DNA of 64,000 nucleotides from Vogesella aquatica (GTDB lineage: Bacteria; Pseudomonadota; Gammaproteobacteria; Burkholderiales; Chromobacteriaceae): the NCBI RefSeq assembly GCF_028548455.1, contig NZ_JAQQLF010000001.1, positions 186,001 through 250,000 on the forward strand, in the 5' to 3' direction. A program made the translations under genes and the position numbers. How positions within the stretch are numbered: the first letter of the stretch is position 1; each line of letters begins with the position of its first letter. Below the pieces are notes generated by a model. It ran no database searches. It saw only the letters and a program-made list of their open reading frames with translations, and had not been told where the DNA came from. This document shows positions 26,615 through 34,872 of the stretch, one piece after another.

Positions 26615-26970
26615 GCCACCTGGGCGAGCACCTGCTGGCCGAGCTGTACCAGTGCCCGGCCACCGCGCTGGCCGACGCCGCCCGCGTGGAGCAGGCGCTA
26701 TACGCCGCCGCCCGCGCCGCCGGGGCGCACGTGCTGGCCGGCCACTTCCACCACTTTGGCGCCGGTCTGGGCGTCACCGGTGTACTGCTGCTGGCCGAAT
26801 CGCACATCAGCATCCACACCTGGCCGGAACACGGCTACGCGGCAGTCGATCTGTTCCTGTGCGGCAGCGCCGCCCACGCCGCCGCGCTGGCCGTGCTGCA
26901 GCAGGCACTGCAGGTTGGCCGCATCGAACAGCGCTGCGTGGCGCGCGGCCAATTGCCTGTGCCTGCCTGA
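26611..26970 (+). CDS. speD: S-adenosylmethionine decarboxylase proenzyme
   Basis: 119 residues, the short prokaryotic type. The self-cleavage site is LLAESHISIHTWPEHGYAAVDLF: cleavage before Ser64 makes the pyruvoyl cofactor, with His69 and Cys84 as the expected processing and catalytic residues. It makes decarboxylated SAM, the aminopropyl donor for polyamines. Last gene of the DUF350-SPFH-DUF4178 operon; the likely partner is the membrane SpeE-like protein encoded divergently. A DUS-like copy is at 26913. Confidence 0.94.
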   Translation: MSHLGEHLLAELYQCPATALADAARVEQALYAAARAAGAHVLAGHFHHFGAGLGVTGVLLLAESHISIHTWPEHGYAAVDLFLCGSAAHAAALAVLQQALQVGRIEQRCVARGQLPVPA

Positions 26971-27197
26971 AAAATCATTTTTGCTACGGAAAAAAATGTA
27001 GAACGCGGAAGAAATGATCCGCTGGTGGGTCAGTGCAGGCACACACTGGGTGGCGATACCGGCTGCTGCTTTTTTCGTGCTTTTCGCGTGCCTTCGTGGC
27101 TAAAAGCGTTTTTTTCACAGAAAAATACTGAAAACAAGGAAGAGAAAAGTGCCAGCGTGATAGCGCTGTGTGGTGTGCAGCTAAGTAGACATACCGG
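26971..27197. other. AT-rich intergenic spacer with a degenerate dispersed repeat
   Basis: This stretch is far richer in A and T than its surroundings and encodes nothing I recognise. At 27069-27106 it contains TTTTTCGTGC, TTTTCGCGTG and CCTTCGTGGCTAAAA in a row, close to a low-complexity repeat found between genes in many bacteria. Runs of T around 27110 may end the speD transcript. Confidence 0.4.
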
Positions 27198-27226
27198 TTG
27201 ACGCTATTGCTTTGGCATGAAACGAT
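27198..27226 (+). promoter_or_regulatory. Candidate promoter for the Thr-rich leader
   Basis: TTGACG at 27198-27203 is a near-perfect -35. AACGAT at 27221-27226 follows after 17 bases and fits the key -10 positions weakly. The leader ATG is only 7 bases downstream of this -10, so the true start site may differ. Confidence 0.35.
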
Positions 27227-27232
27227 AAAGTC

Positions 27233-27316
27233 ATGAAACCAGCCCGCCTGTTCACCACCACAACCACCACCACGACCGCCATGCGGGGTCGGGGAGGCGG
27301 GCGGCTGTCGCGCTGA
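27233..27316 (+). CDS. Threonine-rich leader peptide (attenuator candidate)
   Basis: A 27-codon reading frame beginning MKPARLF, followed by eight consecutive threonine codons (seven ACC/ACA/ACG variants and a last ACC), then AMRGRGGGRLSR and TGA. Length, an uninterrupted run of one amino acid, and the position 73 bases before the next gene are the marks of an amino-acid-responsive leader peptide such as thrL. The ribosome site is weak (AAAG). Nothing about the downstream hydrolase obviously needs threonine control. Confidence 0.6.
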   Translation: MKPARLFTTTTTTTTAMRGRGGGRLSR

Positions 27317-27385
27317 ACCTCATCCACCCCGCCCATCCGGGCCGGGGTGCATTGCTCCTGCCCGCGGGCTTTATCCGTCAGGAGC
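27242..27385 (+). promoter_or_regulatory. Attenuator-like mRNA leader with a sequestered ribosome site
   Basis: Alternative pairings can be read directly. GCCCGCCT (27242-27249, start of the leader peptide) pairs with AGGCGGGC (27295-27302, its end). GGCGGG (27296-27301) can instead pair with CCCGCC (27328-27333). The latter also belongs to the hairpin CACCCCGCCC / GGGCCGGGGTG (27325-27349). Finally GCTCCTG (27354-27360) pairs with CAGGAGC (27379-27385), hiding the ribosome site of the hydrolase. No U-run follows the third hairpin, so control would be on translation or a weak terminator. Confidence 0.5.
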
Positions 27386-27389
27386 CATC

Positions 27390-27932
27390 ATGTCCCACCC
27401 CATCCGTAACGCACTGCTACTCATCGATATGCAGCATGGCCTGTACCATGCGCCCGACGCGCCCTGGCAGCGCGAAGCCTTGCTGGCCAATATCCAGCTG
27501 CTGGTAAACCAGGCACGCACCGCCGGCGCACCCGTGCTGGCAGCCCGCCACACCGGGCCGGCAGGCTCGCCGATTGCAGCAGGCAGCGCCTCATGGCAGC
27601 TGCTGCCTGAGCTGGGGCTAGACCCGGCGCATGACTATCTCTTCGACAAGACCCGGCCAGACTGCTTTGCCGGCACCGGGCTGAAAGCGTGGCTGCAGGC
27701 GCACAATATCAGCCAGCTGGTATTGGCCGGTATGAAAACCCAGTACTGCGTGGATACCACCTGCCGTGCGGCCAACCTACACGGGCTGCAATGCGTGCTG
27801 GCGGCGGATGCCCATAGCTGCATGGATACGCCGCAGTTGGCCGCCAGCCAGATCATCGCCCACCACAACGCCACGCTACACGGGGCGTTTGCGCAGGTGC
27901 TGCCCAGCAGCCAGATCGTGTTCCAGGCCTAG
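27390..27932 (+). CDS. Isochorismatase-family cysteine hydrolase
   Basis: 180 residues. The catalytic triad of the family is visible: D13 in LLLIDMQ, K87 in FDKTRPD, and C120 in MKTQYCVDTTCRAA. Substrates in this family range from isochorismate to nicotinamide, biuret and ureidoacrylate; the sequence does not tell which. GGAG lies 5 bases before the ATG, inside a hairpin. It follows the threonine-rich leader. It is convergent with ung, four bases apart. DUS-like copies are at 27767 and 27836. Confidence 0.88.
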   Translation: MSHPIRNALLLIDMQHGLYHAPDAPWQREALLANIQLLVNQARTAGAPVLAARHTGPAGSPIAAGSASWQLLPELGLDPAHDYLFDKTRPDCFAGTGLKAWLQAHNISQLVLAGMKTQYCVDTTCRAANLHGLQCVLAADAHSCMDTPQLAASQIIAHHNATLHGAFAQVLPSSQIVFQA

Positions 27933-27936
27933 CGCG

Positions 27937-28650
27937 TTAGAACAAACCACCCTGCGGCGCCGGTAGCGCCCAGTCGATTGCCTCGCGGCCGTGCGCCTGT
28001 AGCCAGGCGTTGGCCTGCGAGAACGGGCGCGAGCCGAAGAAGCCGCGGCTGGCCGACAGTGGCGACGGGTGCACGGCCTTGAACACGCCGTGGCGGCTGG
28101 CGTCGATGCGCCCGGCCTTGCCCTGTGCCCAGTTGCCCCACAGCAAAAACACGCAGCCGGGGTTGTGCGCGTTCACCGCGTCGATCAGCGCGTCGGTCAC
28201 CGCCTGCCAGCCGAACTTGCCGTGGCTGCCGGCACAGTCGGCCTCCACCGTCAGCGAGGTGTTCAGCAGCAGCACGCCCTGTTGCGCCCAGTGGGTGAGG
28301 TCGCCGTGGCTGGCGGGGGCGATGCCGAGGTCGCTGGCCAGCTCCTTGTACATATTGCGCAGGCTGGGCGGTATCTTCACCCCGGCCGGTACCGAAAAAC
28401 TCAGCCCCATCGCCTCGCCGGCGCCGTGGTAGGGGTCTTGCCCCAGGATCACCACGCGCACGGCAGCCGGGTCCACGTGCTGCAGCGCGTGGAAGATCTG
28501 GCTGGCGGGCGGGTAGATGACGGCACCGCCGGCGGCGCGTTCGGCGAGCTTGGCGTCAATGTGCTGCAAGTTGGCCGCCATAGCCGGCTGCTGCAGCACG
28601 GCTTGCCAGGCGGCGGGCAGGGTGGCCAGGGCGGGGGCGAGGTAGTGCAT
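27937..28650 (-). CDS. ung: Uracil-DNA glycosylase
   Basis: 237 residues, family 1. The water-activating motif is GQDPYHG with Asp72; the uracil-specificity segment is LLLNTSLTVE, and the DNA-intercalation loop is HPSPLSASRGFFGSRPF. It removes uracil from DNA as the first step of base excision repair. The start MHYLAP at 28650 gives the usual N-terminus; an upstream in-frame ATG at 28683 would place the start inside a terminator stem. A DUS-like core is at 28570. Confidence 0.96.
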   Translation of the reverse strand: MHYLAPALATLPAAWQAVLQQPAMAANLQHIDAKLAERAAGGAVIYPPASQIFHALQHVDPAAVRVVILGQDPYHGAGEAMGLSFSVPAGVKIPPSLRNMYKELASDLGIAPASHGDLTHWAQQGVLLLNTSLTVEADCAGSHGKFGWQAVTDALIDAVNAHNPGCVFLLWGNWAQGKAGRIDASRHGVFKAVHPSPLSASRGFFGSRPFSQANAWLQAHGREAIDWALPAPQGGLF

Positions 28651-28675
28651 GGCAAGTTTCCAGTAGAAAAAGGGC

Positions 28676-28705
28676 AAAAACAAAGCCGCCCGGCAGGGGC
28701 GGCTT
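28676..28705 (-). terminator. Terminator of the pcm-rhodanese operon
   Basis: On the minus strand AAGCCGCCC / GGGCGGCTT (9 bp, 5-base loop) is followed by TGTTTTTG. It stands 21 bases after the rhodanese stop and just before ung. Confidence 0.85.
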
Positions 28706-28725
28706 GGCGGTACAGCAACGGGCGC

Positions 28726-29052
28726 TCAGTAGTGCGCCATGCTCGGGTCCACGTCGTTGGCCCAGGCTTCCACGCCGCCGCGCAGGCTCAGCACCTGCTC
28801 GAAACCGGCGTTCTGCAGGAACAGGCCTACCTGGAAGCTGCGCACGCCGTGGTGGCAGATGGTAACGATGGGCGCGTCGTCCGGCAGCTCGTTGTGGCGC
28901 AGCGGAATCAGGTGCATGGCGATCTGCTGCGAGCCGGGGATGCGGCACAGCGCCACTTCCCAGTCTTCGCGCACGTCCAGCAGGTAGGGCTGCGGGCGGC
29001 TGCTGTCTGCCAGCCAGGCCGCCAGCTCTGCGGCGTTGATTTCGCGGATCAT
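28726..29052 (-). CDS. Rhodanese-domain protein
   Basis: 108 residues, a single-domain rhodanese like GlpE/PspE without a signal peptide, so cytoplasmic. The active-site loop is ICHHGVRS with Cys66 carrying the persulfide. It opens with REINAAELAAWL and the YLLDVRE strand. The ATG overlaps the pcm stop by one base (TGATG), so it is translationally coupled to pcm; rhodanese next to pcm is a common betaproteobacterial order. Confidence 0.92.
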   Translation of the reverse strand: MIREINAAELAAWLADSSRPQPYLLDVREDWEVALCRIPGSQQIAMHLIPLRHNELPDDAPIVTICHHGVRSFQVGLFLQNAGFEQVLSLRGGVEAWANDVDPSMAHY

Positions 29053-29711
29053 CAGAAGCTGAAGCGCGACGGCTCGATGGCGTCCAGCTGCTGCAGGCGC
29101 GGCAGGTTGGTGTCGAAGCTTACCGCTTCCTGGTAGGCGTTCTCGCCCACGCGGGTAATGACCTTGGCAATCATCACCGGGGCATCGCCCACGATCACGG
29201 CCAGGCGGCCACCTACGGCCAGCTGGGCTTTCAGCGCTTCGGGCACTACCGGGGTGGAGCCGCCTACGCAGATCACGTCGAACGGGGCCTGGCCTGGCAC
29301 GCCTTCGATACCGTTACCCACGCTGAGGGTCACGTTGCGGATGCCGGCGGTTTTCAGGTTGGCCGCAGCGCGCTCGCTTTGCTCGGCGTCCAGGTCCACG
29401 CTGTACACGTGCTGGCTCACAGCGGCCAGCAGGGCGGTGAGGTAGCCGCTACCGGTACCCACTTCCAGTACCTTGTCGCTGGCTTTTACTTGCAGGTCTT
29501 GCAGCAGACGGGCTTCGACTTTCGGCTCCAGCATGGCGGTGCCGTTTTCCAGCGGCAGCTGCATGTCCACAAACGCCAGCAGGCGCTTTTCTACCGGCAC
29601 GAAGTCTTCGCGCTTCACGTGGAACAGCAGGTCGAGAATGGAGGTGTCGAGCACATCCCACGGACGGATTTGCTGCTCAACCATGTTGAAACGGGCTTGT
29701 TCGAAATTCAT
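29052..29711 (-). CDS. pcm: Protein-L-isoaspartate O-methyltransferase
   Basis: 219 residues. It methylates isoaspartyl residues in damaged proteins using SAM. Visible: RFNMVEQQIRPWDVLD, REDFVPVE, the SAM loop VLEVGTGSGYLTALLAA, VYSVDLDAE and DVICVGGSTPVVPEAL. The upstream GGAG is 7 bases from the ATG. It is the first gene of the pcm-rhodanese pair, divergent from the thiC riboswitch. A parS-like site (29611) and a DUS-like copy (29357) fall within it. Confidence 0.94.
   Translation of the reverse strand: MNFEQARFNMVEQQIRPWDVLDTSILDLLFHVKREDFVPVEKRLLAFVDMQLPLENGTAMLEPKVEARLLQDLQVKASDKVLEVGTGSGYLTALLAAVSQHVYSVDLDAEQSERAAANLKTAGIRNVTLSVGNGIEGVPGQAPFDVICVGGSTPVVPEALKAQLAVGGRLAVIVGDAPVMIAKVITRVGENAYQEAVSFDTNLPRLQQLDAIEPSRFSF
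29611..29626 (-). other. parS-like palindrome, copy B (weaker)
   Basis: Read on the minus strand as TGTTCCACGTGAAGCG. It matches the ParB consensus at 14 of 16 positions and shares the GAAGC half with copies A and C. It lies in the pcm coding region, so it may be coincidental. Confidence 0.3.
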
Positions 29712-29848
29712 TCGGAAACTCCGGGGGATCCAAGACAAATAGACTAAGGGCGATTCTGAAAGCGGGGCTGTGGCAACCCTGCTTCCACAATCGTCCACCA
29801 GATGGCAACTTGCGATTATCCCACATTTACCTTACCTTCACAGCATCG

Positions 29849-29962
29849 CTAGGGGTCCTGCAGCGCTTGTGTACCATTCGCACCAATTTGCGAACAGCAT
29901 AAGCGCCGTGGGTGAGAGTTACCCTTCGAACCTGACCCGGATAATACCGGCGTAGGGAAGCG
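29849..29962 (+). ncRNA. TPP riboswitch (THI element) upstream of thiC
   Basis: The conserved cores are easy to read: the 5' AGGGGTCC stem with TGCAGCGC, the pyrimidine-sensing GGGTGAGAG, then the pyrophosphate-sensing ACCCTTCGAACCTGACC and GGATAATACCGGCGTAGGGAA. It binds thiamine pyrophosphate and lowers thiC expression. The thiC ATG is about 120 bases downstream; a DUS-like copy (30006) and GC-rich sequence lie between, where the expression platform must be. Confidence 0.95.
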
Positions 29963-29965
29963 TAA

Positions 29966-31984
<2,019 letters not shown>

Positions 31985-31992
31985 CGCGGCGA

Positions 31993-32010
31993 TTGCTTCA
32001 CGTGAAACAA
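31993..32010 (-). other. parS-like palindrome, copy C
   Basis: On the minus strand it reads TTGTTTCACGTGAAGCAA, identical over 18 bases to copy A at 21249. It matches the ParB consensus TGTTTCACGTGAAACA at 15 of 16 positions. It is intergenic, 8 bases after the thiC stop and abutting the DUS-like hairpin. Confidence 0.6.
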
Positions 32011-32045
32011 AAAGGTTGGCCGCAGGCAATGCGGCCAACCTTTTT
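32009..32045. terminator. thiC terminator built from an inverted pair of DUS-like motifs
   Basis: Perfect 16-bp stem: AAAAAGGTTGGCCGCA (32009-32024) and TGCGGCCAACCTTTTT (32030-32045) around loop GGCAA. The stem is two complete copies of the 13-base motif in opposite orientation, and its A/T ends give a U-tract on both strands. It can end both thiC and the leftward TPR gene. Confidence 0.9.
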
Positions 32046-32067
32046 GCGATGAAAACAGTAGCAGCGT

Positions 32068-33588
32068 TTACGCAGCCGCCTGGCTGGCGGCCTCTTGCTG
32101 CTTTACCTCCGCCAGCAGCGCCTGGAACCAATCCAGCCCGCGCAGATTCTCCAGATCGCGGTCGGTACTCAGCTTTGCAAAATCGGGCAGCAAGCCGGCT
32201 GAGCGGGTTTCTTCCAGCAAGGTACGGGCTTCGTCGGGGCGCTGCTGTACGGCGCGCAGGCAGGCGAGGTTGTAGGGGCTCTTCAATCCCTTCTCTTTAG
32301 CCAGCAGCAATACACGTTCTGCCTCGTTAAGCTTGGCCTCCCGCTCATCACCTTGCAAGGTAAGCGCCCAATCCACGAAGGCACTACCCCAGTTGTTGTA
32401 GGCAGCCGCATCGTCCGACTTCAGGCGAGTCGCCTCGGCATAGCGCTGATCGGCCTCTGCAAAGCGTTGCTGCCGCGCCTCGCCCGTCAGGGTTTGGGCC
32501 CAGTTAGACAAAACAGCGCCCCAGTTGGAGTAGGCCTCAGCAAAGTCTGGCTTCAGGCGAACCGCCTCGGCATAGCGCTGATCGGCCTCGGCAAAGCATT
32601 GCTGCCGTGCCTCGCCCGCCAGGGTTTTGGCCCATTTGGACAAGACAGCGCCCCAGTTGTTGTAGGCCGCAGCTGTCGCTTGCAGCGCGATGGTCTTGCG
32701 CCATACCGTGTCTGCCTGCTTCGCCAGCCGCTGAACATCTAGTGGCTCTGTTAATTGAGACACCCACTCACTTAGCACATAACCATAGTTGAACCAGTAA
32801 CCGCGGTTTTCAGGCTCCAGATCAGTCAACGCTTGCCAACGGCTGGCAGCTTCCTGCCAGTTCTTATCCTTGCCAAATTGTTGCGCAATCGCGGCCAACT
32901 TGGACTGCGGCGAATGAGCGGCATTGCTCTGGTTGGTTTGCATTGCAGCTTCGATTACCTCTGGTGCCGCATCGGCAGGTGGCGCCAGCGCGCTGTCTCG
33001 GTGTTGCTCGATTTCGGATAGCATCTTGCGAGCTTGTTCAAGGTCCCGCTTCAGAATATCTACGGATGTCTCGGTTAGCTTCAGGTGCTGGTCAAAGCGC
33101 TCTTTGGCATCCTTGATGCAATCCTGCATTTCCTGCCGCAGTTCTTTACGCGCATCGCCAGCTTCCTTCATGTTCTGCTTATGATCAGTAGTAATACCTT
33201 GCTGTAGCGCATCCCATTCCTGCCGGGATTTTTCATTAGTACGCCATACAAAGAAAACAGAGCTGGCCAATAGTAGCCCTAGGAGAGCTAGCCACCAATC
33301 CACAGACTTGCGGCCAACCTCCAGCGCATCTTTTGCCGCGTCGATGATCTGTTTCTCGCGTTCGATGGCCTTTTCTTTGTCTTCTATGGTTTTAGCCACG
33401 CTGGCCGCCGCCGCGCTGGCCACCTGCGGCACTTGCGCCCGGGCTTCGCTGGCGCTGATCTGGCGGATGGCCTGCTGCTGGGCCGGAGTAAACGGCGCGC
33501 TGGCGGGCAGCTCGGCAACGGCAAGGTTGGCCGCACACAGCGCGGCGGCGAGCAGGGTGGGGCGAACGAGGCGGGCAGGGCTGGGCAT
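32068..33588 (-). CDS. Exported, membrane-anchored TPR protein
   Basis: 506 residues from ATG 33588. A signal peptide (LVRPTLLAAALCAANLAVA) is followed by a charged coiled coil, one transmembrane span (WWLALLGLLLASSVFFVW, about residue 110), a second coiled coil and a C-terminal set of TPR-like repeats. Two repeats are nearly the same and sit in tandem (NNWGAVLSKWAKTLAGEARQQ and SNWGAVLSNWAQTLTGEARQQ). The signature W-A-x-T-L-x-G-E-A-R-Q-Q is unusual for TPRs. No function known. DUS-like copies are at 32891, 33309 and 33525. Confidence 0.75.
   Translation of the reverse strand: MPSPARLVRPTLLAAALCAANLAVAELPASAPFTPAQQQAIRQISASEARAQVPQVASAAAASVAKTIEDKEKAIEREKQIIDAAKDALEVGRKSVDWWLALLGLLLASSVFFVWRTNEKSRQEWDALQQGITTDHKQNMKEAGDARKELRQEMQDCIKDAKERFDQHLKLTETSVDILKRDLEQARKMLSEIEQHRDSALAPPADAAPEVIEAAMQTNQSNAAHSPQSKLAAIAQQFGKDKNWQEAASRWQALTDLEPENRGYWFNYGYVLSEWVSQLTEPLDVQRLAKQADTVWRKTIALQATAAAYNNWGAVLSKWAKTLAGEARQQCFAEADQRYAEAVRLKPDFAEAYSNWGAVLSNWAQTLTGEARQQRFAEADQRYAEATRLKSDDAAAYNNWGSAFVDWALTLQGDEREAKLNEAERVLLLAKEKGLKSPYNLACLRAVQQRPDEARTLLEETRSAGLLPDFAKLSTDRDLENLRGLDWFQALLAEVKQQEAASQAAA
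32387..32650 (-). repeat. Tandem 132-bp coding repeat (two units)
   Basis: The string CCCCAGTTG recurs at 32387, 32519 and 32651, exactly 132 bases apart. The two intervening units (44 codons each) are highly similar along their length, encoding two almost equal TPR-like modules. This is a recent in-frame duplication and a likely site for repeat-number change. Confidence 0.8.
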
Positions 33589-33711
33589 GGCGGGTTTCCG
33601 GCGGGCAATGCCGTATTCTATCAGCATCAATCGTGCGCAGCGGCCTGCCCAGGCGCTTGCATCGCGACGGGGGGCAGGGTCAAATGGGCGCATTGCACCC
33701 AGACACCCGCC

Positions 33712-34680
33712 ATGACCCTGTCCCGCGCCATCTTGCCCCTGCTGTTACTGCTACCCGCCCTGGCCCTGGGCCAGCTAGCCACCCCGCCTGATAGCGGCCA
33801 GGAAGACTGGCCGGCCCTGCTGGAAAACAGCGCCCGCCCCGCCATGCAGGGCCGGCTGGAGGAGTCCGAGCAGCAGCTGCGCGCCTTGCTGGCACGTGCA
33901 CCGGCCGACCAGCCGGCGCTGCAGGCCGACATCCTGCACCGGCTGCAGTTTGTGCTGCGTAGCCGCCAGCAAACCACCGCCGCACTGGCGGCTGCCAGCC
34001 AGGCACTGGCGCTGCGCCAGCAGGCCTTTGGGCAAAGCCATCTGCTGGTGGCCGAATCGCAGCAAGCCTACGCCCGTCTGCTGGCGGCTACCCAGCCGGA
34101 CAGCGCGGAAAAACTGCTGCTAGCCGCACTGCAAACCCGCGACCAGCTGGCGGGCAGCGAAAGCCTGGACGCTGCCGAGTCGCACCACGCGCTGGGTCTG
34201 TTTTACCTGCAGCAAAAGCAATACGACAGTGCCGCCGTACAGCTGGGGCGGGCACTGGTCATACGCCAGAAAAGGCTGCCCGCCGACCACCCGGATACGC
34301 TGTACACCCAGGCTCGCCTGGGCGCGGCACTGCAGCAGCAAAAGCAATACGAGCGCGCCATCGGCTTGCTGCAAGACGCGCTGGAAGGCGAAGCACGGCG
34401 CGGCAATGCCGACGGCCTGCACGCGGCCATCATTACGCGCGAGCTGGCCTACTGCTACCACTACCAGCAGGACTACCCCAGCGCCGAGGCGCTGTACAAG
34501 CAAGCGCTCACCTTGCTGGCGCTGAACCTGGGCAGCCAGCACTACGCCTACGCCATCACCCAGCAGGCGCTGGGCTGGCTATACATCAGCAGCCAGCGCG
34601 AAAGCCAGGGCCGCGCGCTGCTGGAAAACGCCCGCCAGCTGCTGCAACAAGCCGACAAGCAGCCCGCCCAGCGCAAATAA
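33712..34680 (+). CDS. Secreted tetratricopeptide-repeat protein
   Basis: 322 residues. The signal peptide is AILPLLLLLPALALG. The rest is tandem TPRs of the kinesin-light-chain-like TPR_10/12 kind (AESHHALGLFYLQQKQYDSAAVQLGRALVIRQKRL, then HPDTLYTQARLGAALQQQKQYERAIGLL, then ELAYCYHYQQDYPSAEALYKQALTLL). It probably mediates protein contacts in the periplasm. It is divergent from the other TPR gene, suggesting shared context. No enzyme domain is visible. Confidence 0.8.
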   Translation: MTLSRAILPLLLLLPALALGQLATPPDSGQEDWPALLENSARPAMQGRLEESEQQLRALLARAPADQPALQADILHRLQFVLRSRQQTTAALAAASQALALRQQAFGQSHLLVAESQQAYARLLAATQPDSAEKLLLAALQTRDQLAGSESLDAAESHHALGLFYLQQKQYDSAAVQLGRALVIRQKRLPADHPDTLYTQARLGAALQQQKQYERAIGLLQDALEGEARRGNADGLHAAIITRELAYCYHYQQDYPSAEALYKQALTLLALNLGSQHYAYAITQQALGWLYISSQRESQGRALLENARQLLQQADKQPAQRK

Positions 34681-34872
34681 GGGTTGCAAAAAACGCGCAG
34701 GCAGCCAGCCGGAAGACATTTTTCGTCAAACGGTCATGTCTTTGCGGCTTCAACACGATATGATTAACGTTTAAAGAATTCCGCAACATGCACGGCCGCC
34801 GCACCACTCACCGCGACAGGCCAGACTTGATACGCCAGCACGGCATGGCGCCCAACTCACAAAGAAACGCAT
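34681..34872. other. Intergenic region upstream of the Sel1 gene
   Basis: 192 bases. The part 34720-34790 is AT-rich, and TATGATTAACG near 34757 could hold the promoter of the Sel1 gene. No clear operator or RNA structure seen. Confidence 0.35.

Noticed and set aside
27242-27389. A known metabolite riboswitch upstream of the isochorismatase-family gene
   Set aside because: I see none of the conserved cores of the common riboswitches; the threonine codon run and alternative stems fit peptide-dependent attenuation better.
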